This document shows positions 8,416 to 17,592 of a DNA stretch of 64,000 nucleotides, in pieces. This DNA comes from Litorimonas sp051251645 (GTDB lineage Bacteria > Pseudomonadota > Alphaproteobacteria > Caulobacterales > Maricaulaceae). The translations under genes were made by a program, and so were the position numbers. The notes under the pieces were generated by a model. It worked only from the letters and a program-made list of their open reading frames with translations. It made no database searches and was not told where the DNA came from. Position 1 is the first letter of the stretch, and each line of letters opens with the position of its first letter. Location: contig JBPOEY010000001.1 in assembly GCA_051251645.1 (NCBI GenBank), positions 1,302,001 through 1,366,000 of the forward strand. Direction: 5' to 3'.

Positions 8416-11400
8416 AGTGTTGGTTGCGGCGTGACAGAAATGCGACCGCTGGCCGTCGAGGCCATGCGGCTTGGACGATACATATCTTCCAAATGCGCGC
8501 CCGGCAGGGTGAAGTCCCCTTGCGTCACAGCGCGGACAACATAAGCGATACGGCGTGTGCCATCTCCATAGCGCGACGCGGTGCGCCAAGACGCGATGAA
8601 CCGATCATCCCGCGCTTCAGCCATATCCACGGTCGATAAATTACCCAGCCATGCGAACGGACCTGTCTCACCGGCATCCTCTGGCGTTAGGATCGTTTCA
8701 ATCTCAAACCCAGCTGGGAACAAGTCGGCAACAACCCACATGGCGGAGTCACGACTGCGGGCTTCGGCGTCGATTAAGACCACAAGCCGCTCACCCCGCG
8801 CGACAGCGTCTGCCCGCAACGGATTGCCGTTCAGATCAAACAGCGTCTTGGCCAACGTAGCGCCTTGAGCGCGGTCCGGTGTTGCTCCGGACGGACGTCC
8901 GGTCACAGACACTTGGACCCAAACTGGAGCACTTTCAGAATTGGACACGCTCAGCGACCCTGTCTGATCCGAAACGGTACGACTTGCTGCGGACCCGGCC
9001 ACTATCCAATCTGCGTTGCGACTAAACGGAACACCGGTACTACGCCGCCCTACCAACGCCCGAAGAACCCAAGACTTTTCATGCGTGTTGAGGTTTTCAG
9101 GTTGATCAACCTGCAAGCTCAACATCGCCGACGTCAGCGCGGCCTCGGGTAGCGTGTCAGACAGAGCCAAAAGCGCCGCCGCGTTCCGAACGTCACTGTC
9201 ATAATAGGTCGCCCCCTCATCCCCGATCCGGCTGGCGGCGCGCGCAAAAGCGGCTTGAGCGCGGTCCGTCTCGCCGATCGCAGCCAAAGCAAAGCCTAAG
9301 TGCGACTGCGCGATCGAACTTGTCATCCGCTCACCAAAACGGCGGTCGAGATAAAGCAAGTCTGACTTTTTCACCCGATCATGCCGGGCTAAAAGTGCAG
9401 ATGCTAAAGCCGCGCGTTCTGCCGCGCGCAATTCATAATCCGGCGCATCATTGTCGAGGCCGAAATTGTAATCGAGTGACAGGCTTGAGTTTTCACCAAG
9501 GCTTGAAATCGCGCGCACAGCATCAATTGTTCGGCGCTTTGCCCCGGCTGGTACGGTCAAGCCATCGGCTTCAGCTTGCAGGATAAAGTCACTGGCATAG
9601 AGTTGCAGATAAGGGCTGGCATGGCCGTCATCGCGACGCCAAAGCCCGAACGCTCCGTCTTGGCCTTGTCGGCTCAACAACGTGTCGACAGCGGCCTGCA
9701 CAGACCGACGACGCTGATCATCGCCAAATCCGGGTATGTTACCGAGACTTTCAGAGAGCAAAAGCGGCATTGCGACACTAACGGTTTGTTCTGTGCAGCC
9801 ATAGGGATAATGTTGCAACGAGGCGACCAACGGACGTGGATCTAGCCCTGGCGAGAAGCTTGCAGAGACAAGCGTTTCCATCGTTTGCGCGACGAGGCCA
9901 TTCCGATCTTCTATGAAATCAAGCGTCATCTCCGTGCCAGGATCAAGCTTCACAAAGCGCGTCCGTGTTTCCGGCAAATTAGGAGAACGCGTTTCGATTT
10001 GATAATCTCGAGACACCGTGAAGTCCGGACCCCGTGCCGCGAGTGTATAGGTCGAAACACCCGTCCCCTCAGCAACAAGTTCAACCCCGTCTTCGCTACG
10101 CTGACCCTGCGCCAAGGTCTGCTGAACTTCGTCAATCTCTAAGCCGTCCCGGCTCACAAGGGCGATATAGTCACCGTCCAAGCCATCAACATTATCCATC
10201 GCGACAGTCGCGACCGCCCGGTCGCCCGGCGCAAGAAAACGTGGAAGGGACAGTTGCACCGTCACCGGATCGCGCACGATTAGGCGTGCGGAAGCACTGC
10301 CGAGTTTCGTCTCGGACCACGCAACCGCCATGACCGTCAATTCGCCTTGGAAATCCGGAATATCGAGTGAGACCGTCGCTTCTCCGTTGCGAATGCTCAC
10401 CGGGCCTTGGAAGAGGCTGACAACCGTTGTCGGAACAACGGACAGTCCGGCCCCACCAAGCGCGTCACCGCCAACGCGGTCTCGCGAGGAGAATGGCGCT
10501 AGCATGCGCGCGTAATCGTCAAACACGTCAATTGGGAACGCCAGTTTCCCAAAATAATGCGCGTCCGGCTCGGGCGGGCTGTAATCGGTGATTTGCAAAA
10601 TACCCGTATCAACTGCGGCCAACGTCAGGAACGCTTGCTCCCCATCCAATCCGGCCACCTTGACGACAACATCTTGTTGCGTGCGCGGTAGAATCCGCTC
10701 TGGCATATCCAGTGAAACGGTCAATGTCTGCTGGCTGCGGTCCATCGGAATGTGAACAAGACCCACGGCGCGACGCGGCTGTGCCTCTGCACCCGGCGTG
10801 TAAACCGTCAGCATCGCATAGAGGTCGGTTGTCCACCCCTTGGCAATGGGCAGGCGAATTTCGGACTCACCCTCATCAATCCGGATGGTTTGCACCGTTT
10901 TCACAGACCGGTCCGCGATGACGAGCTCTCCGACGCCAGAGAACGGCGAGTTCACGGTCATAACAACTGTCTCCCCGGGCGACACATTGGCTTGGCTTAA
11001 CCCGATTTCCAGTCGATCCGGCGTATCGGCATCCCCGCCCGCGCGGCGCCAACCAGACCCGAATTGATAAGAGAACCGTGTGCCTGCATCCGTCACAAAT
11101 TGCAGGCGATATTCACCGTATGGCAGGGCTTTAGAGAACTGATACGGTTCATCCGCAGAGAGAGACAATGACGCCTCTTCGACAACGATGTCGCGACGGT
11201 CGCGAAGATAGCGCCAGCGCCCATTTTCGCGGTACCAGTGATAGTCATAATCCTCGCGGATCAGCGAGATTGTGCCGGTCGCCGAAATCCGTTCGCCCAT
11301 TGCATCAACTGCAACAAGTGCGATGTTGGCGGGCGTATTACGCTTGGCGTAACCCCCATCAAATTGAGGGTCGAAACCGACATAAACGGGCTCTGACCGA

Positions 11401-13283
11401 AGCGGCAGGAACACGCTATCACGAACATACCGTCCGCTCGGTTCCGCGACGCCTGCGGTGACGAACAGGCGCAAAGGCGAGCTAGACCGGAATTCGTCGC
11501 CCGCCAGATCGATGGATGTTTGGAACAATCCATCCTCAGATGTTGCCCCTTGTCCAATGAAGAGAAATTGTTCGCGGTAAGTTTCAACCGCATCGTCAAA
11601 ACGATAGTCGCTCCATTGTGCGAACGGGTTAGGGTCCACTGAAACACGCGCCTCAGCTTCGGCATCAAGCCCCCGCCCCTTTGCCCCATAGAGAAAATCT
11701 ACGGCGACCGTCAGAGGCCGGGGCGTGCCCAAGCGAATAGGCGTTTCATCCGCGCGTAAATCGAGGCGCAATTGTTCTGGAATAAAGTCCTCAACCGAGA
11801 ATCGGACGCTCCCGACTGTGTCGAGACCATCGAGGGAGAGCTCCGCCGTCCAGCGTCCACGAGCCGCCGCTTTCGGTAATAATATCTGCCGGATCAGCGC
11901 GCCAGCCTCATCACGCGGACTGACCCGCGCTTCAGAAAACTCGGTGCCGTCAGGACGGCGAATGATCAGCGTTCCATCGCGGTCAAATGCCGCCTTGGCC
12001 TGCGCATCGCGAATTAGCGCCGTCAAATGGACAGCTTCTCCGGGCCGGTAGACACCGCGCTCTGTGAACAGAAACGCGTCAACGGGTCCGGACGCCTCTC
12101 GACCTGTCACGTCATAGGCCGTCAGATCGAGTGGGCTTCGCGCCAAATCAAGCGCGGCAAAGTCGTCATCGCCTGCGTAAGCGAGCACCATTTTGGGCGC
12201 CATATTCCCCGTCCCACGAAGCGCGGCACCCGGAAAACGAGCACGACCGTTCGCGTCCGACTGGGCTTCAGCCAACACATCGTTATTGCGTGCAATGACG
12301 GTGAGTTTCACGTCCTCCACTGTACGCGCCGTTGCAATCGAACGGACAGTCACGTCAAGCGCGTCCGATGTGCGGTAAGACGCCAAGGCCAAATCCGTGA
12401 CATAAAGCCACCGCCACGACGTCGCGGCACGATTGGCCTCGGTCGCCCGTTTGATCTCGACCACGTAAGCGCCCGCGCCATGCGCGGAGACAATAGGATC
12501 AAGCGGGTAACCGACTTCGACAAGCGCATTGACCGCGCCTGACATGTCGATTTGATCGGAATGGATTTCAACGCGCGTATTCCACGCCGCGCTATTCCAT
12601 GACCAATCGCCTTCAACCGTCGTCTCGCCCACATCCGGGGTTTGGTCGAACAAGGCGCGGTGATTAACTCGGTAGAGCGTCAGATCAACGGCATCGGCAT
12701 TCATCGCTTTCAGACCCAAAACTGCATTATCCGTACGGGGCAAAATGATGCCATCGCCAACGAAACCGACCATCGCCGGTTTTGGGTCGAATGTGACGGT
12801 CTCAACAATTTGTTGGGACAGTTCAGCTCCGTTCGCCGCGCTCAATCCAGGAAGAATTGTCACCGTCTGTTCGGTCGCCTCATCGAGGCCCAAGAGGCAT
12901 AGTGAACGACCGTCGACTTGCAGGGAAATGGGGGTTTCGGGTTCAACGCGGACGAAGGCTTTATCGTCAATCACACTGTTTGCATCGAGCTGTGATGAAA
13001 AGCGCAGGCAGACTTTGGGCGACCCGTCTTCTGTTGTCGCCGTCAGACCGAGATAGCTCAGAATGCTTGAGTCCTGACTATTATCAAAGGCGGGGCCCAC
13101 ATCTCTTTCGGAAATATCCGAATCTATACGCGCGGGGCGATCAACCTTAACCTGCGTCAAAGTTTGCAGGGATCGCTCCGTTAGGTCTGAGCGATCCAAA
13201 CCGAGAAAATACCCCAATGCGCCTGACGCACCTAATATTGAGACCAGTAACAGCCCCAAAATCCAGCCTTTTTGTGTACTCAT
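8412..13283 (-). CDS. bacterial alpha-2-macroglobulin family protein (YfhM-like)
   Basis: A 1623-residue A2M. The N-terminus (residues 1-30) is one hydrophobic segment, then follow MG repeats, and the thioester motif GCTEQ is intact with Cys at about residue 1163 and Gln three positions on. Bacterial A2Ms are periplasmic protease traps thought to protect the cell when PBP1C is repairing breaches. Unlike E. coli YfhM, no lipobox cysteine follows the hydrophobic segment, so it looks membrane-anchored or secreted, not lipidated. The ATG at 13283 sits right before this signal/anchor; the frame extends to 13388 without signal-like content. Coupled to pbpC downstream. Confidence 0.93.
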   Translation of the reverse strand: MSTQKGWILGLLLVSILGASGALGYFLGLDRSDLTERSLQTLTQVKVDRPARIDSDISERDVGPAFDNSQDSSILSYLGLTATTEDGSPKVCLRFSSQLDANSVIDDKAFVRVEPETPISLQVDGRSLCLLGLDEATEQTVTILPGLSAANGAELSQQIVETVTFDPKPAMVGFVGDGIILPRTDNAVLGLKAMNADAVDLTLYRVNHRALFDQTPDVGETTVEGDWSWNSAAWNTRVEIHSDQIDMSGAVNALVEVGYPLDPIVSAHGAGAYVVEIKRATEANRAATSWRWLYVTDLALASYRTSDALDVTVRSIATARTVEDVKLTVIARNNDVLAEAQSDANGRARFPGAALRGTGNMAPKMVLAYAGDDDFAALDLARSPLDLTAYDVTGREASGPVDAFLFTERGVYRPGEAVHLTALIRDAQAKAAFDRDGTLIIRRPDGTEFSEARVSPRDEAGALIRQILLPKAAARGRWTAELSLDGLDTVGSVRFSVEDFIPEQLRLDLRADETPIRLGTPRPLTVAVDFLYGAKGRGLDAEAEARVSVDPNPFAQWSDYRFDDAVETYREQFLFIGQGATSEDGLFQTSIDLAGDEFRSSSPLRLFVTAGVAEPSGRYVRDSVFLPLRSEPVYVGFDPQFDGGYAKRNTPANIALVAVDAMGERISATGTISLIREDYDYHWYRENGRWRYLRDRRDIVVEEASLSLSADEPYQFSKALPYGEYRLQFVTDAGTRFSYQFGSGWRRAGGDADTPDRLEIGLSQANVSPGETVVMTVNSPFSGVGELVIADRSVKTVQTIRIDEGESEIRLPIAKGWTTDLYAMLTVYTPGAEAQPRRAVGLVHIPMDRSQQTLTVSLDMPERILPRTQQDVVVKVAGLDGEQAFLTLAAVDTGILQITDYSPPEPDAHYFGKLAFPIDVFDDYARMLAPFSSRDRVGGDALGGAGLSVVPTTVVSLFQGPVSIRNGEATVSLDIPDFQGELTVMAVAWSETKLGSASARLIVRDPVTVQLSLPRFLAPGDRAVATVAMDNVDGLDGDYIALVSRDGLEIDEVQQTLAQGQRSEDGVELVAEGTGVSTYTLAARGPDFTVSRDYQIETRSPNLPETRTRFVKLDPGTEMTLDFIEDRNGLVAQTMETLVSASFSPGLDPRPLVASLQHYPYGCTEQTVSVAMPLLLSESLGNIPGFGDDQRRRSVQAAVDTLLSRQGQDGAFGLWRRDDGHASPYLQLYASDFILQAEADGLTVPAGAKRRTIDAVRAISSLGENSSLSLDYNFGLDNDAPDYELRAAERAALASALLARHDRVKKSDLLYLDRRFGERMTSSIAQSHLGFALAAIGETDRAQAAFARAASRIGDEGATYYDSDVRNAAALLALSDTLPEAALTSAMLSLQVDQPENLNTHEKSWVLRALVGRRSTGVPFSRNADWIVAGSAASRTVSDQTGSLSVSNSESAPVWVQVSVTGRPSGATPDRAQGATLAKTLFDLNGNPLRADAVARGERLVVLIDAEARSRDSAMWVVADLFPAGFEIETILTPEDAGETGPFAWLGNLSTVDMAEARDDRFIASWRTASRYGDGTRRIAYVVRAVTQGDFTLPGAHLEDMYRPSRMASTASGRISVTPQPTL

Positions 13284-13414
13284 ATCGACTCGCCTCCCCA
13301 AACTCGCAAAGAGATTATGCGCTTCAAGGGGGTCGCAAGCAAGTTTGTCAGATTTGCGGCGCAATCTTGATCGTTTTAAGTGACGCAAGCTAAAAAGGCG
13401 CTCTTAACGCTCCC

Positions 13415-13445
13415 TTGACCCTGTTTGTCATTCAAGCCGTAAGAT
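13415..13445 (+). promoter_or_regulatory. candidate promoter of the 13.45-kb sRNA
   Basis: A TTGACC -35-like hexamer (13415-13420) is followed after 19 bp by TAAGAT (13440-13445). The spacing is slightly long. It would start a transcript near 13452 that runs through four hairpins to the terminator. Inferred from pattern only. Confidence 0.3.
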
Positions 13446-13451
13446 TTACGG

Positions 13452-13578
13452 GTTATCAGAGGCTCAACTCCGAAGGCTCAGGCTTTCGGAACAGCCCCGT
13501 CCCCGGGCTGTACAGCACACAGAGTTCACGCAATCTCTCTGTTACGCCGTCGTCCTTCCCGGGACGACGGTGTTTTTT
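13452..13578 (+). ncRNA. candidate intergenic small RNA
   Basis: A non-coding stretch between the divergent A2M start and the Hpt gene packs four consecutive perfect stems on the plus strand: TCCGAA/TTCGGA (13469-13490), ACAGCCC/GGGCTGT (13491-13511), ACAGAG/CTCTGT (13519-13542) and the terminator stem CCGTCGTCC/GGACGACGG (13547-13570) followed by six T. No plus-strand gene lies upstream within reach, so the terminator needs its own transcript. I cannot match it to 6S, SRP, tmRNA or RNase P RNA. The 3' end touches the stop codon of the minus-strand Hpt gene. Confidence 0.5.
13546..13578 (+). terminator. intrinsic terminator of the candidate sRNA
   Basis: A 9-bp perfect stem, a 6-nt loop TTCCCG and then TGTTTTTTA. 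The T-run exists only on the plus strand, so it is not the terminator of the minus-strand Hpt gene. Confidence 0.7.
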
Positions 13579-13942
13579 ATTCGCCGCGAAGGTCTCTGAG
13601 ACTTTGTGCGTGTTCCCACCGTTGGATTTCAGTGTGGACTTGCTCAATGGCGAATTCGATATTCTGGACCGCGACGTCCCGCGCGCCCATCCGTCGTTCG
13701 TCCCCAACCAAAGCTTCTGCCGCTTCACATAGCGCCGCTAAATTGACAGCGCCAATAGCTTTGGCGGACCCTTTCAACGAATGCGTGACTGATCCCCAAA
13801 CCTCATCATCCGACGCCGGATCAAGGCCGCGGCCCCACATTTCTGTCTGATGGACAAAAAGCCCAAAAATTTCCCGTGTCAGAGCAATGTCGCCGCCGAC
13901 ATATTTATTCAGATGATCGAAATCAATTTGCGGTTCAGTCAT
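13577..13942 (-). CDS. Hpt (histidine phosphotransfer) domain protein
   Basis: A 121-residue stand-alone Hpt four-helix protein. The phospho-accepting histidine is H54 in THSLKGSAKAIGA. Such proteins relay phosphate between a hybrid histidine kinase and a response regulator in the cytoplasm. No kinase or regulator is adjacent, so its partners are elsewhere. It is divergent from the CPBP protease gene with an 79-bp gap; its stop codon is inside the T-run of the plus-strand terminator. Confidence 0.82.
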   Translation of the reverse strand: MTEPQIDFDHLNKYVGGDIALTREIFGLFVHQTEMWGRGLDPASDDEVWGSVTHSLKGSAKAIGAVNLAALCEAAEALVGDERRMGARDVAVQNIEFAIEQVHTEIQRWEHAQSLRDLRGE

Positions 13943-14021
13943 ATCGCGCCTGTCTCTTGCGAATTGCGAAGATGCGGTTAGGCATACCTCTAACGCTGTT
14001 CTGAATGGACTTAAAGCAACA

Positions 14022-15158
14022 ATGAATTATTATGACCGCTCTCAAAATGGCGATGTTCGCTGGTATGACTGGATCGCCGTCTTTTGGCTGACAATCGTCG
14101 TTTGGATCATTGGCCAGCTCGCATTCACCTCGCCTTTTAGCGATATGCTGACAAATCTTGATCCTAAAGCTGGGGCGCAACTGAACGATCTAATGGCGAG
14201 CGGTATGGACCCGCAAAGTCTGGCCTATCTTGGGTTTGGCTCTATAGTTTTACTGTTCGGCATCCCTATGGCGACGATCGCTTACGGCGTTCACTATCTT
14301 GGCACTCAAGGTAAGCCTTCGCAAATCACAGGGTTAATTGGGGCCTTGCTCAGCTTTGTCGGCGGTGGCTTGTTCATCGCTGGAACAAGTGGCATGGGAG
14401 AGGCCAATTCTCTTATACTCTCCGTCATCGGCCTCTCGCCCGTGGCCTATATGCTCATGCTTCTGACGTTCCCTGCGGCACTCGTTGGGCTCTATCTCGG
14501 CTGGAAACTGGTCCACAAGCGTCCCCTAACCGCGCTACATACTGCTTTCTCAAAGTTCAGGTGGAAACGCGCCATACAGGCCTTCCTCATCATGTGGGTC
14601 GTGCTTGGAACATACGGCTTTATTATGAGCCGCTTTAGTGACAATCCGCCGGAATTCGTCTTCGATGCCGCGCGGTTCCTGCCTTATGCCATCCTCTCGC
14701 TGCTATTGCTGCCGATCCAAAGCGCGACCGAAGAGATCGTGGTGCGCGGTTATATGAATAAGGGGCTGATCCATTGGTTTGGCAACAAATGGGTCGTCTT
14801 CACTTTAACTAGCGGTCTGTTTATGGCCTTGCATCTTGCCAACCCCGAAGCAAAGGCAGCCGCTGAGGCCGGAAACTTACCGATCATCATGAGCGGCTAT
14901 TTCTTCTTTGGCTTTGCCATGTGCCTCATGGTGTTGATCGATGATGGCTTAGAATCCGCGATTGGCGTTCATGCCGGCAACAACACATTCGCCGCGATTT
15001 TTGTGAATTATGAAAACTCAGTTTTGCCGACACCCTCAGTCTGGCAAGTGAAAGCCGAACCCACAGGCGATGCGATCACGGTCATCATCATCCTGAGCAT
15101 TGTTCTCGCCCTGCTTTACATTACTCGCAAACCGCGAGCCAAGACGATCCTCGTGTAA
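14022..15158 (+). CDS. CPBP-family intramembrane metalloprotease (Abi/CAAX type)
   Basis: A 378-residue polytopic membrane protein with about eight hydrophobic helices. The three CPBP motifs are present: EExxxR in TEEIVVRGY (about 237), FxxxH in FMALH (His about 271) and HxxN-like HAGNN (about 317), the glutamates and histidines expected to bind the catalytic metal in the membrane. Alphaproteobacterial members have unknown substrates; roles range from protein maturation to bacteriocin self-immunity. The Shine-Dalgarno is weak. A 92-bp gap separates it from the next gene. Confidence 0.82.
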   Translation: MNYYDRSQNGDVRWYDWIAVFWLTIVVWIIGQLAFTSPFSDMLTNLDPKAGAQLNDLMASGMDPQSLAYLGFGSIVLLFGIPMATIAYGVHYLGTQGKPSQITGLIGALLSFVGGGLFIAGTSGMGEANSLILSVIGLSPVAYMLMLLTFPAALVGLYLGWKLVHKRPLTALHTAFSKFRWKRAIQAFLIMWVVLGTYGFIMSRFSDNPPEFVFDAARFLPYAILSLLLLPIQSATEEIVVRGYMNKGLIHWFGNKWVVFTLTSGLFMALHLANPEAKAAAEAGNLPIIMSGYFFFGFAMCLMVLIDDGLESAIGVHAGNNTFAAIFVNYENSVLPTPSVWQVKAEPTGDAITVIIILSIVLALLYITRKPRAKTILV

Positions 15159-15250
15159 AAATGGGATCGCTTCCGAACCGACTTTCGTCATCCGTCGTCC
15201 TGTGATAGCAAAATTGAACGAATCCCGTCATCCGGGGCGAAAGGGGGACC

Positions 15251-17578
15251 GTGTCCGATATCAGCAAGAAGATTTTTTCCATCGAACCTGAGCCAGATGA
15301 AGACCCCATTGCGCTCGTCCCAGAAGCCCCTGACACTATAAGTTCGGACGCGTCGGGCAGCGATGAACCACCGCTCCTACGCACAATCGTTGACATTCCG
15401 GCCCCCTTAAACCGGCCAATTTTCGAGCTGGTCGAAACGATCGAAGAGGACGAGACACCTGAGCATGTGGCGGGCCCGGCTCTCAATGACACGGACGACG
15501 AAACAGATGCATTAGAAAACAAAGTATTAAACCCTGAGGTTAATGTAGAAGACTCTTCTTCTATACCCACTGAACGGATTGAAGCTATTATCAAACCCCT
15601 CTCAGAATCATCCTTAAAACTGCCGCCGGCTCCTCTGATTGAGGCATCACACGTCGCCCCGCTTCATCCTGCCTATATGGCTCCGCAAGCGCCCGCCTCG
15701 GCCCGCTTAGGATGGGTCGGACCTGTTCTGACAGGGCTTACAGGTCTCGCAATTGGCACCCTCGTCTACGCCTACATGACCGAAGCCGACTCGATTTCAT
15801 CAATCGGCCTTGCCGGGCTTGTCATGGCGATTATTGTACCGATGGTGGCCGTCATTGCCCTTTGGGCAACTTTACGCGCCTTAGCCGCGAACCGTGAAGA
15901 ATCCATTCGGCTGGCTGAAGTGGCCGATCGACTTACCCGCGTGGATGAAGCGGTAACGTCTGACGTCGTGCGCATGTCCAGTGCGATCAAGCGTGAGCTT
16001 GCTCAAGTCGATAGTCGCCTCGCCCAATCCCGCGACGAGGTTGACACGCTAGTCGCTCTAATCACGCGTCAATCGACCGAGATGAACGGTATGACGCAAC
16101 GTCTCACGGATAGGTCTGAGACAATCGCCAAGACCGTCACAGATCAACGCCATGCCTTCGCAGGTTTAGCGACAGATTTTGACGCGCGGATGGCTGCCTT
16201 GACGCAAAGCATTGAGACACAACGGGACGCCTTAGACGAGTCGGGTCGTGCGGCCGCGAAACGCGTGAGCGAAGCAAGCGACGCGCTCGATCATGCCACG
16301 AAACTCACCGCTGACCATGGCGATGCAATTGCCACGGCGGCATCAACGGCCAATATCTCCATCACGGAAGCCGAAGTGCGCCTAAGCTCACTCTCTGAAC
16401 GCATCAAAGCCCAAGCTGAAGAACTTGATGATTTTTATGAACGCCGGACAAAACAGCTCTCAGACCTATCCGAACGTCTCACAAATGACAAAGGATTAGC
16501 GGAAACGGCGCTCTACAGTCAGACTGAGAAGCTCGGCGCCGTCGATGCTCAACTTGAAATTACCGAGTCCCGTTTGACCGATCTGCTAGATCATGCTGGA
16601 CAGGTGCAAGCGCAATTGACGGCGCGACTATCTGATATCGATAGCACGCTTTCGGATGCCGACCAACGGTCTCGCGCCTTTACCGCGGATATTGCCGACC
16701 GGGTTAGCGACAGTGTCGCGCAGACCCGACGTGAAATATCGATCATGGAAAGCGAATTGCGCGCGTTGCAATCGCGCATGGACGGTGCAAAATCTGCAAA
16801 CTTAGCGTTAGAGCCGTCACCAAACAAAGCAACATCCTCAAAACGCGTCCATCTTAAACCGTTAGATACAGATTTCCCGTCACTTGATGAGAATGAATTG
16901 ATCATTCCCGAAGGCGATGACGACGATACACTCGATCTCATTGAGGCCATCATCGATGAACCTTTCGATACAGCGTTAATCGCCGAACCCACTGTCCCTC
17001 AAGGCGATGTCATCCGCCGTCCCGGCGACGCTGACTCTGCAAGCCGGATTTTTGGTCGCGGGAAACCCGAAAAGTCCGATAAGAACTGGCGCTGGCGCGA
17101 TATGCTGGGGTCGATCGACCCCATCACTGAGCGGGACCCTGGTCCCTCCAGCGCGCCGCCACCAAAGCCCGCCGCTACCGCGGTTGATCGGCCCGGTCCC
17201 GGCGTGCCCTTGCGCGCACCGTCCGTACGGGCACCGCAACCCGAGGGCTCAGACGTCGTGGCTCGACTGTGCGAAGTTAAACTCGCGCCCAGTGCTGTGG
17301 TTGACGATGGAACGATTTCTGATGCCGAAGCGGCTCGCCAAAAAGGCGGCGAGGCCGCGCAATCCGAGGCCGTTTTTGCCCGTCTCAGCGCGCCTGTCAT
17401 TCACTTGCGCGGCGTGCTCTCCGCTGACCTTGAATTCCGCCTCCGCGCCGAAGGGTTCCGACGCAGTTATCATGGCTACCTCAGAGACATCACTGATTCT
17501 TCGCATCTGCGGGCTGAACTCGCCAGTGCCAATGGTCGCGCCTACCTGTTATGCGCCGCCGCATTATCCGCGTCTTAA
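15251..17578 (+). CDS. membrane-anchored coiled-coil protein, TipN-like
   Basis: A 775-residue protein starting with GTG after a strong AAAGGGGGA. It has an acidic, disordered N-terminus (1-150), two transmembrane helices (about 155-174 and 186-208), a long alpha-helical coiled coil (about 212-520), a proline-rich linker and a small C-terminal domain (about 690-775). This architecture, two N-terminal TM helices followed by a large cytoplasmic coiled coil, is that of the Caulobacter new-pole landmark TipN. The identity is an architectural inference; a generic chemotaxis- or apolipoprotein-like coiled coil cannot be excluded. The downstream rluD starts 14 bp after its stop. Confidence 0.55.
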   Translation: MSDISKKIFSIEPEPDEDPIALVPEAPDTISSDASGSDEPPLLRTIVDIPAPLNRPIFELVETIEEDETPEHVAGPALNDTDDETDALENKVLNPEVNVEDSSSIPTERIEAIIKPLSESSLKLPPAPLIEASHVAPLHPAYMAPQAPASARLGWVGPVLTGLTGLAIGTLVYAYMTEADSISSIGLAGLVMAIIVPMVAVIALWATLRALAANREESIRLAEVADRLTRVDEAVTSDVVRMSSAIKRELAQVDSRLAQSRDEVDTLVALITRQSTEMNGMTQRLTDRSETIAKTVTDQRHAFAGLATDFDARMAALTQSIETQRDALDESGRAAAKRVSEASDALDHATKLTADHGDAIATAASTANISITEAEVRLSSLSERIKAQAEELDDFYERRTKQLSDLSERLTNDKGLAETALYSQTEKLGAVDAQLEITESRLTDLLDHAGQVQAQLTARLSDIDSTLSDADQRSRAFTADIADRVSDSVAQTRREISIMESELRALQSRMDGAKSANLALEPSPNKATSSKRVHLKPLDTDFPSLDENELIIPEGDDDDTLDLIEAIIDEPFDTALIAEPTVPQGDVIRRPGDADSASRIFGRGKPEKSDKNWRWRDMLGSIDPITERDPGPSSAPPPKPAATAVDRPGPGVPLRAPSVRAPQPEGSDVVARLCEVKLAPSAVVDDGTISDAEAARQKGGEAAQSEAVFARLSAPVIHLRGVLSADLEFRLRAEGFRRSYHGYLRDITDSSHLRAELASANGRAYLLCAAALSAS

Positions 17579-17592
17579 CCGAAACAAACATC

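Noticed and set aside
13452..13578. 6S RNA, SRP RNA or tmRNA
   Set aside because: Successive short hairpins rather than a long bulged rod, no SRP loop and no tRNA-like domain.
15186..15234. Direct repeat CGTCATCCG (15186-15194 and 15226-15234) before the TipN-like gene
   Set aside because: Only nine bases and no palindromic structure; could be a remnant of the repeat seen in glyS but not supportable.
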